A stretch of DNA of 64,000 nucleotides from Opisthocomus hoazin (GCF_030867145.1 NC_134440.1:496001-560000); one strand, 5' to 3'; shown: positions 46,101 through 56,448, counted from the stretch's first letter. Made by a program: numbers and translations. Notes: generated by a model from the letters alone, not told the origin.

Positions 46101-49100
46101 GCAGAGTTAAGGTGGGGGGGGGAAGAGTTAAGGGTAAGGGGGGGCAGCCCCTGCACCCCGGCCACTCACCCGGCTCTGGCTGCGGCGGCGGAGCCCCCGG
46201 CGTGCCACCCTCCGTCACCCTGGTCCCCGACCCTTGGCAGGTCCATGGCGAGGGGCTGGAGGACTCCCCCCCACTGGGGGGGGCGGGCGAGGAGGAGGAG
46301 GAGGAGGCTGAGTTGGAAGAAGGGCAGGGCAGAGGGGCATGGTCCCCGCCGGGGCTGCGGGGTCTGACCCACGGCGGGGGCTCCCCAAAAGGGTCAGGCG
46401 AGGGGGCTTCTCGGGGTGCCGGGCCGCTGGGGCAGCGGCTGCGTCCCCGGACCACCGACCCCACGTCCTCCCAGAGCCCCTCGGCCCCGGGGCCGCTGAA
46501 GACGGCGAAGCTGGGGGGCTCGGGGAGGCGGCCGGCGGGGCTGCGGGGTCGCGGCACCCAGGCACCGGGGTCCCGGCTGGCGGGCGGCGGCGGTGGCAGG
46601 GGGTCCGGCGGGCCGCCCCGCTTGGGGAGGGGGCTCTGCGGCGTCCCCGGCTGCGGGGTCCAGGGTCTTGAGTCCGGGGAGGGTCCGGGCGGGGGGTGCG
46701 AGGGCGAGTCCAAACCCGAGTCCTCCACGTTCTCCGGGGAGGAGGAGGAGAAGGGGGAGGAGGAGGAGGTGAGGACGTAGGCACGGGGGGCTGCAGGGAG
46801 ACCCCCGTGTAAGAGCACTGCGGGGGGGGGGGGTGTGCCCCAGCTCCCTGGATTCCGGGGTCCCCCCACCCACTCCACCCTCCTCGACCCCCCCGAATCC
46901 TCACCCGGGAAATCCTCTGCTTCGAAAGCCGACTCCAGCGGGGGCCCGAAGAGAGCGGCGGGGGGCACCGGGGCCGGGGGGGCTTTCCCAGGGCTGCTGC
47001 GCCGGGGACAGAGGGGCTCAATGCCCACCCGGGACCCCCCCCGCGCCGGGCAGGGGGCTCGGCGACAGCAGCGTGGGGTGCATGGCCCCACGGCTCCCTG
47101 CCCCATACCTGTTCACCTGCGCCGGCCGCCCCCTCCCCACACCGTCACCTGCGGGGAGAGGGGACACGCTGGGGGGTTGCGGAGCCACCGTCCCCCGGCC
47201 CCCCCTCGCACCCCCGAGACCCCCCTGGCACAGCCTCACCTGCTGCCAGCGTCCCCTTGGGGTCCGCGTCGCTGAGGGCCGGGGTCAGAGGTGCCACGTG
47301 TCCTGCCGAGGGACAGGGACGGGCAGCGTGAGGGGACACGGAGCCAGCGGGACCCCCACGCCGCGCCGAGCCCCCCGGGGTGGTACTTACGGGACGACTG
47401 TCGCTTGACGGTGCCCTGCAAGGGAAGGGGGACAGGGGGTCAGTTGGCCCTGGCACGGTCCCTGCGGACCCTGCAGCCCCCCCGGGGCTCACCCCGATGC
47501 TGGGGGGCAGGATGAGGGTCCCCACGGTGGCCTTGAGCTGCTCCACGGTGGCCTCGGCGCTGCCGCCCGCCTCCCGGGGCTGCACCGGCTTGATGTGGAC
47601 GTAAAACTTGCGGGGCTCGTCCTCGTCGTAGTCGGAGTCGCTGGAGGAGCAGACGTGGTTCTCCGCCTCGGCTGAGCCCCGTCAAGGCAACACCCCACGC
47701 TCGGACCCCCCTCGGGCCCCCCAAAATCACCCACCCCCCCCACTCCAGCACAAGGATACTGCGGGCGACGTCGGGGCGCACGGTGAAGCCGTCCTCATCC
47801 ACCTCCGGGCAGCCCTGCGGGGAGATGCTCGCAGAGGCGCTCGCTGCCCCGTCCTCCCAGTACGGAAAAAACCCCACCCCAGGGCTGATACTGGGACACT
47901 CACCAGCTCAGCATCCGGGGAGTCCCTGGGGAACGGCAGGGGCAGCGTTAAATCCTGGTGTGGGGACACGGGGACGCGGGGATGTGGGGATGTGGGGACA
48001 CGGGGACGCAGGGACAGGAGGATGTGGTGGATGTGGGGACGTGCGGATGCGGGGATGCCACGATGTGGGGACATGGGGATGGATGCAGGGATGCGGGGAC
48101 ATGGGGCTGAGAGGACACAGGGACACGGAAACAAGGGGATGTAAGGACACAGGGACAAGGGGATGCAGGGAAGTGGGGACGCTGGGATGCGGGGACGCTG
48201 GGATGCGGGGAAGTGGGGACATTGGGATGCAAGGAACAAGGGATGCAGGGATATGGGGACATGGGGATGCAGGGACGCCGGGATGTGGGGACGAGGGGAC
48301 CAGGGGACACGGGGACGAGGGGACACGGGGACCCGGGGATGCAGGGAAGTGGGGACACGGGGATGCAGGGACCCGGGGATGTGGGGACACTGGGACACAG
48401 GGAGGCAGGGACAGGAGGATGCAGGGATATGGGGACACCAGGATGCAGGGATGCGGGGATGTGGGGACACGGGGACACTGGGATGCAGGGACAGGGGGAT
48501 GCAGGGACAGGGGGATGCAGGGATATGGGGACACAGGGACAGGGGGATGCAGGGACACTGGGACAGGGGGATGCAGGGACACTGGGACAGGGGGATGCAG
48601 GGATGTGGGGACAGGGGGATGCAGGGATGTGGGGACACTGGGACAGGGGCATGCAGGGATGCGGGGACAGGGGCATGCAGGGATGCAGGGACACTGGGAC
48701 ACTGGGATGCAGGGAGGGAGATCTTACACAGCATCCCGATCCCTCTCCTTCCGGCTCAACCCAGGGATACGGAACGCCTTGCTACGGCTCCTCTTGGGTC
48801 CTGGGAGACGCAGTGGGGGGGCACAGATCGGTGAGCAGCCCCCCCCCCCCTGCACCCCAACATCCCCGGCGTGGGGCTGCTGGATGCAGACGTACTTGCC
48901 TTCCTGCGCTGGGGCCAGGCGGTACTCGTCGAAATCCAACGCTCCTGCCACCGAGAGCGGGATCAGCCCAGCACCGCGGCTCCATCCTTGCACGAGGGCG
49001 ATGCTCCCCCCCTCCTCGCACGAGGGCTTCGCCCTCGTGCGAGGAGGGGGGGAGCATCACCCTCGTGTAAGTGGGGGGAACCCACCGGGACGCTGCCCAC

Positions 49101-51794
49101 CACCTCACCTGGCCGCTCGCGCCCCGTCCCCTTGCTCTCGGCAAACCTCCGCAGCAGCATCTCGGTGCCGATGTTCTCCACGTTTTGCTTGAATTCTTCA
49201 TGCACCTGGGGGGGTGGGGGGGAAGGCCAGGGGGACATCACGCTCAGAGCAACGGCGGGGGGGCAGCTCGGGGTTGTCCCTGTCTTGTCACCCCCTCACC
49301 TGCCCGATCTGGACGTGGGTGTCCTCCACGGAGTGCGAGTAGGAGCCGATGAGACCTTTCATGTGGCGTAGGTGGGCTTCTTCCACCTCCTGGAAGCGCT
49401 GAGGGGGTGGAGGGGGGGGTTGACCCAGGGTGGCGTGTCCCCAGGGGTCCGTGTGTGGACGGGGAGGGGGGCTCAGGCAGGGTGGCTTCAAAATGAAGGG
49501 GGGCTGAGCCTGGGTGGCATGTCCCCAGGGACCGGCATCACCAAGCATGAGGTTCAGCCAGGGTGGCATGTCCCCAAGGAGGGGAGATCAGCCAGGGTGG
49601 CATGTCCCCAGGATCAGCATCACCAGGGATGGGGTTCAGCCACAGTGGCATGTCCCCAGGCACTGGCTTCACCAGGGATGGCGTTCAGCCAGGGTGGCAT
49701 GTCCCCAAAAAGAGGAACACAACCAGGGTGGCCGGCATCACCAGGGATGGGGTTCAGCCAGGGTGGCATGTCCCCAAGAAGAGGAGCTCAGCCATGGCGG
49801 CACGTCCCCAAGGAGGGGAGCTCAATCAGCGTGGCATGTCCCCAGGGACTGGCATCACCAGGGGATGGGGCTCAACCAGGGTGGCATGTCCCCAAGGACT
49901 AGAACTCAACCAGGGTGGCATATCCCCAAGAAGAGGAGCTCAACCAGGGTGGCATGTCCCCAGGGACCGGCATCACCAGGGATGGGGTTCAGCCAGGGTG
50001 GCATGTCCCCAAGGAGGGGAGCTCTGCCATGATGGCATGTCCCCAGGGGTCACCATCCCCACGGAACAGGGCTCAGCCCAGGTGCCCCATCCACACGGAA
50101 CGGGGCTCATCCAGGCTGGCGCGTCCCCAAGGACCAGCTGCCCTGTGCCACCGCCGCGCCGCGCAGCCACCCCAGGAGCCCGCGCCCCGGCGCTGCCCAC
50201 CACGGCCGAGTCCAGCATCCTCTGCTCGAAGTCGGCCCGCGCAGCGTTGTACTTCTCCACCGCCCGCCGCAGCGCCTCGCCCGCCTTCTTGGACTTCAGC
50301 TCTGCCTGCGGGACCACGGGCGGTCATGAGCCGGGGACCTCCGGGGGGGGACAGGGACCACCCCAGGGACACGTCGGGTCCCACCTTGTCGATCTCCTTC
50401 TGGCTGGTGCCCTCCTTGCGGAGCCGCTCGTACTCCTGGCACTTGCTGTGGTAGCTCTCCTTGGACTTGGGCAGCAGCTGGGCCACCCCGTGCAGCAGCT
50501 GGACGGCCTCCAGCGTCCCCGACACCTCCTCCTTGGACTGGGGGGGGGACACCGGGGGGGGTGGGCAGGGAGCCGGGGTGCGCTGGGTGGGGGGGGACGG
50601 GGTGGGCCGCGGTACCTTCTTGTGCACCCGGCCTTGCTCCTCGCCGTAGCGCGAGATCTCCTTGATGAGGTCGTGCAGCTTCTTCATCAGCTCCAGGTGG
50701 CACAGGGCCAGCTTGTCCGAGGAGATGCGGAAAACCTCCCAGAGCGGCGCGAAGGTCCTGGGGGGGGGGCGCAGGCAGGGATGAGTGGGGGTCCCCCCAC
50801 GACCTGGGGTGCTCCGGACCCCCCCCGGAGCCCCGCTTACCCCAGCTGGGTCCCATTGGTGGCCATCTTCGAGAGCTTCACCATGGCCTTGGCGTAGTTC
50901 TCCTCGATGGCAGCCCTGGGGAGGGCGGGGAGGGGGCGCTGGGGACGGAGCCCGGCGGTGCTGGGGACCCCCCTGGTGGCCCCCCCCCCCCCCGGTTACC
51001 CCCCCGGTACCTCTCGCGGACAAAGTCGGCCAGCTCCTTGGTGGAGATCTGCCCGTGCTTCATGTTGTGGTAGAGCACGTCGAAGCCGTGGTTCTTCTCG
51101 CCCTGGCAGGGGACCACCATCAGCCCCCCCCCAAAACCCACCCAGCATCCCGCGGCATGGGCACCCGGAGACCCCCGCCCGGCCCCCTCCCCGGGACGCT
51201 GCCACCACCGGGAGCAGGAAGAACCATTTTGGGGTGGAAACGCCCGAAATGGGGCAGGGTGGCCCAGCAGCCCCCCGGGCGCGCAGGGGGGTGTGCAGCC
51301 CCCCACCCTGCTGCGGGGGGTGCCAGGTTTTCCTGGGGTGAGCGGGGCAGGGAGGGGGGGGCTGCGCCCTGACGCCCGGTGCTATTTTGGGTGCTGCCCA
51401 CCCCCCCCAAGACGCAGGGGCGGTTTCCCCCCGGGGTGCCGGCCGCCCAAGCAGGGGAAACTGAGGCAGGAGGAGGAAGAGGAAGACGCGGAGGCAGCTG
51501 CCGGACCCCGGAAGCACCGGCCACGCTCTGCGCACCCCCGCGGCGCCGCCGACTTCCCCCCCCCCGCAGCACCGGGACGGGGATCCCCGCGGGGACGAGG
51601 GGGGACCCACGAGCACCCACCGCTCCCCGCTCCCCCCCGCCACCCGTTTGCCGCCTTCACGGCAGCATCGGGCCTCGCAAAACTACCCCCCCCCCCCAGA
51701 GCTGAGAGCCCCCCCACAGCGAGCCCCAGAGGGTGGGGGGCACCCATGGGTGGGGGTCCAGGCTTACCCAGAAGTGCTCGGTGAAGTAGGACAT
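43195..51794 (-). CDS. FCHO1: FCHO1 F-BAR and mu-homology endocytic adaptor
   Basis: Early clathrin-coat factor: binds PI(4,5)P2 membranes, recruits EPS15/ITSN1 and activates AP2. Start MSYFTEHFW at 51794, stop TGA at 43197-43195 after TGIYLAGS. Twenty-seven coding exons sum to 3081 bases, 1026 residues (human 889), with every phase in agreement. F-BAR is about residues 1-262; a Ser/Pro-rich linker follows with [13 protein letters not shown] and [21 protein letters not shown]; the C-terminal mu-homology domain is about 750-1026. The extra length comes mainly from one 621-base linker exon. Introns carry several minisatellites, one GC-AG junction and a 37-bp hairpin. No frame damage. Exon coordinates are given in the three sub-entries. 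Confidence 0.97.
43440..43770. repeat. FCHO1 intron 26 minisatellite
   Basis: Units with GGGAAGGGACCC(C/T)(G/A)TGCACCC and CAGGGGCCATGGGGAGCA, about ten copies. Confidence 0.9.
44705..45120. repeat. FCHO1 intron 22 minisatellite
   Basis: Units with CAGCTCCC(C/T)(A/G)TCACTGCACCCAC and AGGGACCCTGGGA-type blocks, 50-65 bases each, about seven copies. Confidence 0.88.
45623..48944 (-). other. FCHO1: FCHO1 linker exons 9-20
   Basis: Exons: 48944-48900, 48800-48728 ([19 protein letters not shown]), 47925-47904 (22-base microexon, DSPDAEL), 47814-47760 ([18 protein letters not shown]), 47671-47493, 47415-47391, 47302-47240, 47148-47109, 46996-46905 ([17 protein letters not shown]), 46790-46170 (621 bases; [20 protein letters not shown] then long Pro/Ser/Gly-rich DNA), 45949-45831 ([10 protein letters not shown]), 45728-45623 ([16 protein letters not shown]). 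In the family this disordered linker contacts AP2 and EPS15. Confidence 0.88.
47950..48720. repeat. FCHO1 intron 10 minisatellite
   Basis: About 770 bases built from GGGGACA, GGGATGC and AGGGA blocks (for example GGGGACACTGGGATGCAGG). It fills the intron between the 48728 exon and the 22-base microexon. Confidence 0.93.
48991..49067. repeat. 37-bp near-perfect hairpin in FCHO1 intron 8
   Basis: Arm 48991-49027 (starts CACGAGGGCGATGC, ends CGCACGAGGGC), loop TTC, arm 49031-49067. By eye the arms match over 37 bases with a single G:T-type mismatch. CACGAGGG occurs at both ends of each arm. Confidence 0.93.
49109..51794 (-). other. FCHO1: FCHO1 F-BAR exons 1-8
   Basis: Exons: 51794-51768, 51102-51011 ([31 protein letters not shown]), 50915-50841, 50757-50616 ([25 protein letters not shown]), 50537-50385 ([26 protein letters not shown]), 50305-50204 ([18 protein letters not shown]), 49398-49300 ([20 protein letters not shown]), 49205-49109 ([20 protein letters not shown]). 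A membrane-curving dimer domain. One residue (Leu in human DSALRFQ) is missing at the exon 6/7 junction without a frame change. Confidence 0.93.
49495..50145. repeat. FCHO1 intron 6 minisatellite
   Basis: Units of 45-60 bases with CAGGGTGGCATGTCCCCA, ACCGGCATCACCAGGGATGG and GGTTCAGC, about 13 copies. Confidence 0.93.
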
Positions 51795-52458
51795 CTTGGA
51801 GAGGGGGGGGGGGGGACACGGCGGCGTGGGGACCCTCAGCTCAGCTCCCGGCACCCTGGGGACAGACCTGGCCTTTACCGGGTGGGAGGGGGGGCTCGGT
51901 GGGGACCCCCCCGCAGCACCCCCGCACCCGCCGGGATTCATCGGTTTTGCCGGGAAAGCGCAGCCCCGTGGCCATGGAAACCGCAGGCTCCCCCCCCCCA
52001 CCCCCCCCCCGCGCCCGCCGCCACCGCAGCCCCCTCCCCACGCGGTGCGGCACCCCGGGGGGGGCCGGGGGGGTCTGGGGGGGCCGCCCCGGCGGCGCTC
52101 GGGCCCGACACCAGATACGCAGCTCAATAATAAATGAGCGGCTGCTGCGCGGCGGCGGCTGCTCCGGCACCCGGGGGGGGGGGCGGCCCCCAGCCCCCAA
52201 AAACCAACCCCCCCCCGCCCGGGGAGCCCCTTCCCCCCAGGAACGGGGACCCAGGCGTCCTGCCCCCCCCCCCCGCCTGCCCGAACCCCAAACGCACCCA
52301 GCCGTGCCGGGGGGTCACCCACGGGAGCCGCCCCCCCCCCCCGCAGCAGCACCTGGCGGGGGGGGACCCCCGGACTGTGCCCCCCAACCCCCCGTACTGT
52401 GACTCCCCCCCCCCCTCCCAGGCCCCGCTCCCCATCAAGCGCCGGAAAAAAAACAGGA
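51795..52458 (-). promoter_or_regulatory. FCHO1 upstream region up to the gap
   Basis: GC-rich with G and C runs and an AT-rich break ATAATAAATGAGCGGC near 52.13 kb. It presumably contains the FCHO1 5' UTR and promoter; no TATA box in a convincing position, and no other gene is recognised before the N block. Confidence 0.4.
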
Positions 52459-52658
52459 NNNNNNNNNNNNNNNNNNNNNNNNNNNNNNNNNNNNNNNNNN
52501 NNNNNNNNNNNNNNNNNNNNNNNNNNNNNNNNNNNNNNNNNNNNNNNNNNNNNNNNNNNNNNNNNNNNNNNNNNNNNNNNNNNNNNNNNNNNNNNNNNNN
52601 NNNNNNNNNNNNNNNNNNNNNNNNNNNNNNNNNNNNNNNNNNNNNNNNNNNNNNNNNN
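52459..52658. other. Assembly gap (200 N)
   Basis: Exactly 200 N. Flanked by C/G homopolymer-rich sequence, which is a likely reason for the break. The round number suggests a placeholder of unknown true length. Confidence 0.98.
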
Positions 52659-53172
52659 TCACCCAGGGAGGGACACGGGGGGGCCCCGGGGGGGGGGGCT
52701 GGGCTCCCTCTGCCAGGGCACGGGGGGGACATCGCCCACCCCGACCCTGCGGGACCCCCAACCCACGAATGAGCAGCCTCCGGAGAGGGAACGTGCTGCG
52801 GGTGGGGAAACTGAGGCAGGGAGCCGGGGTGGTCCCTGGGGTCCCCGCTGCCCCCCGCCGTGGGGCGAGGGCCCGTGTCATGGCGCGCGGGGGCTGGATT
52901 CCGCCGCAGGAAGCCGCTCCGTGGCGTCACGGTCGCGGTCCCAGCGCGTCGCGGGTGTCCCAGTGCTCCGGCGTCACACGGGATGCGGAGCAGCCTGGGA
53001 TCCCCCGCCGTGGGGGGACACGGAGGGGTCCCCGCGGTGGGGCACCCCACATCGCTGCGGTTGGAGCCGGGGTTGCCCCCTCGTGCGCGTCCCCAGGATG
53101 GTGGCACCGCGTGGGCCCCTTGTCCGGCCCCGGCCCCGACGCCAAGGGCGGGTAATTATAGCTGCACAGGAG

Positions 53173-53211
53173 CTAAAAATAGCCCCGCGCGGGAGGCCGG
53201 GTTATTTTTAG
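53173..53211. promoter_or_regulatory. Convergent pair of MEF2-type motifs
   Basis: CTAAAAATAG (53173-53182) and TTATTTTTAG (53202-53211, CTAAAAATAA on the minus strand) lie 19 bases apart in inverted orientation with a GCGCGGG spacer. Both fit the MEF2 consensus YTAWWWWTAR. Function is inferred. Confidence 0.4.
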
Positions 53212-53629
53212 CCGCGCTCCCAGCTCGGTGCCACCCGCCACCCACCCCTGGGCCACGCCGGAGCCCGCGGCTCCACGCCGGCGGCCGGCTCCCCGCGTTC
53301 GGCGGGGACGGGGACCCCGCTGCGGGTGCAGCCCCGCTCGTCCCCAGCCGGCTGGGGGACACCGACTCGCTGACCCCAGCGGGGCCGGGTGGCTCCAGCA
53401 AGGCCACGTCTCCCCGCGCTGCTGCCGGGCAGAGGGCACGCGGGGTCACCGTGTCCCTGCCTTCGCCTCCCGCCGCTGCCCCGCGCGCCCGAGTCCGTGG
53501 CCGGGCCCCGAGCCCCCAGCTGGGCGTCCCTGGGCAGGGTGACGGGGCTCGGCGCAAGGACCACGGCTCCGACCTTCGGCGGCGGCAGCCGGCAGAGCCG
53601 GGCAGGCTGCTTGCAGCCAGGGCTGCTGT

Positions 53630-54350
53630 TGCCCGTCCCGCTGCCCGTCCTGCTGTCCTGCTGTCCATCCACCATCCTGCTGCCCATTCTGCTGCCCATC
53701 CCGCTGCCGATCCTGCTGCCCATCCCTCTGCCCGTCCTGCTGTCCTACTGCCTGTCCTCCTGCCCATCCCACTGTCCCACTGCCCGTCCTGCTGTCCTGC
53801 TGCCCATCCCTCTGCCCATCCCGCTGCCCATCCCACCGTCCTGCTGCCCATCCCGCTGCCCATCCCGCTGCCGATCCTGCTGCCCATCCCTCTGCCCGTC
53901 CTGCTGCTCATCCCACCGTCCTGCTGCCTGTCCCGCTGTCCTGCTGCCTGTCCTGCTGCCTGTCCTGCTGCCATCTCTCTGCCTGTCCCACTGTCCTACT
54001 GCCCATCCCGCTGCCTGTCCTGCTGCCCATCCCACCGTCCTGCTGCCTGTCCCGCTGTCCTGCTGCCTGTCCTGCTGCCCATCTCTCTGCCTGTCCCACT
54101 GTCCTACTGCCCATCCCGCTGCCTGTCCTGCTGCCCATCCCACCGTCCTGCTGCCTGTCCTGCTGCCCATCTCTCTGCCTGTCCCACTGTCCTACTGCCC
54201 ATCCCGCTGCCTGTCCTGCTGCCCATCCCACCGTCCTGCTGCCCTGTCCTGCTGTCCTGCTGCCTGTCCCGCTGTCCTGCTGCCCATCCCACCGTCCTGC
54301 TGCCCATCCCGCTGCCCACCTCTCTGCCCACCTGCCTGCCCGTCCCGCAG
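53630..54350. repeat. CTGCCCATCCCGCTG minisatellite
   Basis: About 720 bases of 14-15 base units, CTGCC(C/T)(A/G)TCC(C/T)(G/A)CTG with TGTCCTGCTGTC variants, grouped into higher-order repeats of roughly 90-115 bases. Confidence 0.92.
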
Positions 54351-54682
54351 CCTCCCTCCCCGGCTTGGCACCCCGGGCCAGGCGCCGAGCACTCCCAGCT
54401 CTCCCAGGCAGGCGGAGGGAGCGCGGCTCGGGCTCCCGCGGCTCCGCAGCTCCCGTTTGCCGCACGCAGCAGCGGGCGCTCGGCCGGGCCGGTGGCAGGA
54501 GCTGCTCCAGGCCTCTCGCAGCGCCGGGGCCCAGCGGCCGGGGGCTGCCGGGTCCCACCGGTGCTCGCTGCCCCCGGCACCGGGCCCCGGCGCTGCTGCG
54601 GGTGGAGGACACCGAGCGGGGCAGCGGGTTTGCTCTGCGGCAGCTCCGTGGGACGGGAGGGCCCCGGTGCCAGGCAGCCGGC

Positions 54683-55010
54683 GATGCCCAGCAGCCAGCG
54701 ATGCCCAGCAGCGGGCGATGCCCAGCAGCCGGCGATGCCCAGCAGCAGGCGATGCCCAGCAGCCAGCGATGCCCAGCAGCGGGCGATGCCCAGCAGCCGG
54801 CGATGCCCAGCAGCGGGCGATGCCCAGGAGCCGGCGATGCCCAGCAGCCGGCGATGCCCAGCAGCGGGCGATGCCCAGCAGCCGGTGATGCCCAGGAGCC
54901 GGCGATGCCCAGGAGCCGGCGATGCCCAGCAGCGGGCGATGCCCAGCAGCGGGCGATGCCCAGGAGCCGGCGATGCCCAGCAGCGGGCGATGCCCAGCAG
55001 CCGGCTCGGG
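54683..55010. repeat. 17-bp tandem repeat CGATGCCCAGCAGC(C/G)GG
   Basis: About 19 head-to-tail copies of a 17-base unit, very homogeneous. Because 17 is not a multiple of 3, all frames stay open with a 17-residue period. Confidence 0.95.
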
Positions 55011-55372
55011 CGCTGCCGGGGCAGGGCAGGTGCCAGCAGTGACCGGGAGCGTCAGGGCGGCGTGAGCAGCCCCCGACCCCCCCGGGCGGGAGAAGGGGAT
55101 CCCCGAGGGGCCGCGATCCCGGGGGGCTGCGGAGGCAGAGCGAGGGGTCCGGGGGATCCCTGGCGCGGCCGCCCCAGCGCCCCGAGGAAGGGGCCGAGGA
55201 GGGTTTCGCTGAGCCCAGCTCTGGAGCCAGCATCCGGACGGGTCGGTCATTGCCCAGCTCTGACAACGTCCCCTCCCGCAGCCCAGCTCCTCCCGGGAGC
55301 CCCCGGGCACCCCCCCGGCGCAGCCGCAGGCCAGGCTGGGCAGGAGATCTGGCAAAATGAAAAGTGAGCCTT

Positions 55373-55378
55373 TTTATT
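55373..55378 (-). terminator. GNG7 polyadenylation signal AATAAA
   Basis: TTTATT on the plus strand in an AT-rich island, about 4.2 kb beyond the GNG7 stop. A 3' UTR of this length fits the family. Confidence 0.7.
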
Positions 55379-55581
55379 GTGTTATCAATTCACTTCTTAA
55401 CAACAATTCCACAAAATATTAAACACTGTGCGAGAAATTGGTCTATGGCACACCAGAAACGCAAGCCAGAGGCCCCCGAACGCCGAGGTGCTGAGGAGCC
55501 TGCGCTACAGACGCCGCTCGCTTCCTAGGTGCGGTCTCTGCAAACCTGGGTTGGCGTTTGGCAACAAGATCAGAGTTTGGC

Positions 55582-55583
<2 letters not shown>

Positions 55584-55630
<47 letters not shown>

Positions 55631-55631
55631 A
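55584..55631. repeat. (TCA)n microsatellite
   Basis: About 14-15 ATC/TCA triplets, inside the proposed GNG7 3' UTR. Confidence 0.95.
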
Positions 55632-56448
55632 ATAGACCAGAGAGAAAAAATGAAGAGCGCGGAGTATCAGACGCGTGGCTTCTGTTCAATGAAGTAAATG
55701 CGTTATTTTTACTTTGTTAAATAAAGGAGACTTTCTCAGCACTCGGAGCAGGGGGGACGCGCTCGGCTCCGGGAGGCTCCGGCACCAGACTGCCGGACCC
55801 CAGCAGCTTGGCGGGTGCCGTGCGGGTGCCCGGGCGTCTCCCGGCTCCGGCTGCGCCGCCGGGACGGTCCCCGAGCCAGGGAGGGGGGGACAAGGGAAAC
55901 GGGCCGAGCGGTTCCGCCGGAGCAGCGTCTCCTCGCCCTGCTCCTTCCTCCTCCCGGCAGCGGCTCCACCGCGCTGAGCAGCCTCGGTGGAGCCGGGGCT
56001 GCTGCGGCGCTGCCCCACACCGAGACCCCCACTCCCCCCTCGCCAGCTCCAGCACTTCAAAAGTCCTGAAAAGTGTCTTTTTTTTTCTTTTTTTTTTAAC
56101 TTTTTTTCCTTTTTTTTTTTTTTTTGGCAAATGCACTAACGAAGTACAAGCGACTACCGTAATTCGCACTTCTGCTATACAAAAACACCTACAGAATGAT
56201 CACCGATGTACTCAGACGAGGAAGAAATGAAAACAAAAAAAAACAAAACAAAAAAGAAAAGGTCGAGGATTTTTTTCCACCTAACGAGTCGCCCACCGAG
56301 ACACCAGCGCCCGCCGGCAGGCCCCTGCCCGCCCCGCTCGGCCCCCGGCAGCCCCCGACGCAGACGCTCCCTGTCCCCTTCTCCCGGCTCCAGCGCGCGC
56401 TGAACCCAAGCTGCTGGCTCGGCCCTCGCCGGCCGCTGCACCGCCGGC

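Larger units (their letters stand above)
52659..55349. other. Gene-free repeat-rich region between gap and GNG7
   Basis: No protein domain or spliced gene is recognised. It contains a convergent pair of MEF2-type sites (53173-53182 and 53202-53211) and two minisatellites. Long open frames such as plus-strand 52860-55367 read through the repeats and are spurious. Confidence 0.6.

Noticed and set aside
47783-49192. 469-codon plus-strand frame rich in Gly, Asp, Met
   Set aside because: Translation of the FCHO1 intron 10 minisatellite.
52860-55367. 835-codon plus-strand open frame after the gap
   Set aside because: It reads through the 14-15 base and 17-base tandem arrays, with periodic Cys/Pro and Ala/Met/Pro repeats. 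No domain, no splice support, and equally open in other frames.
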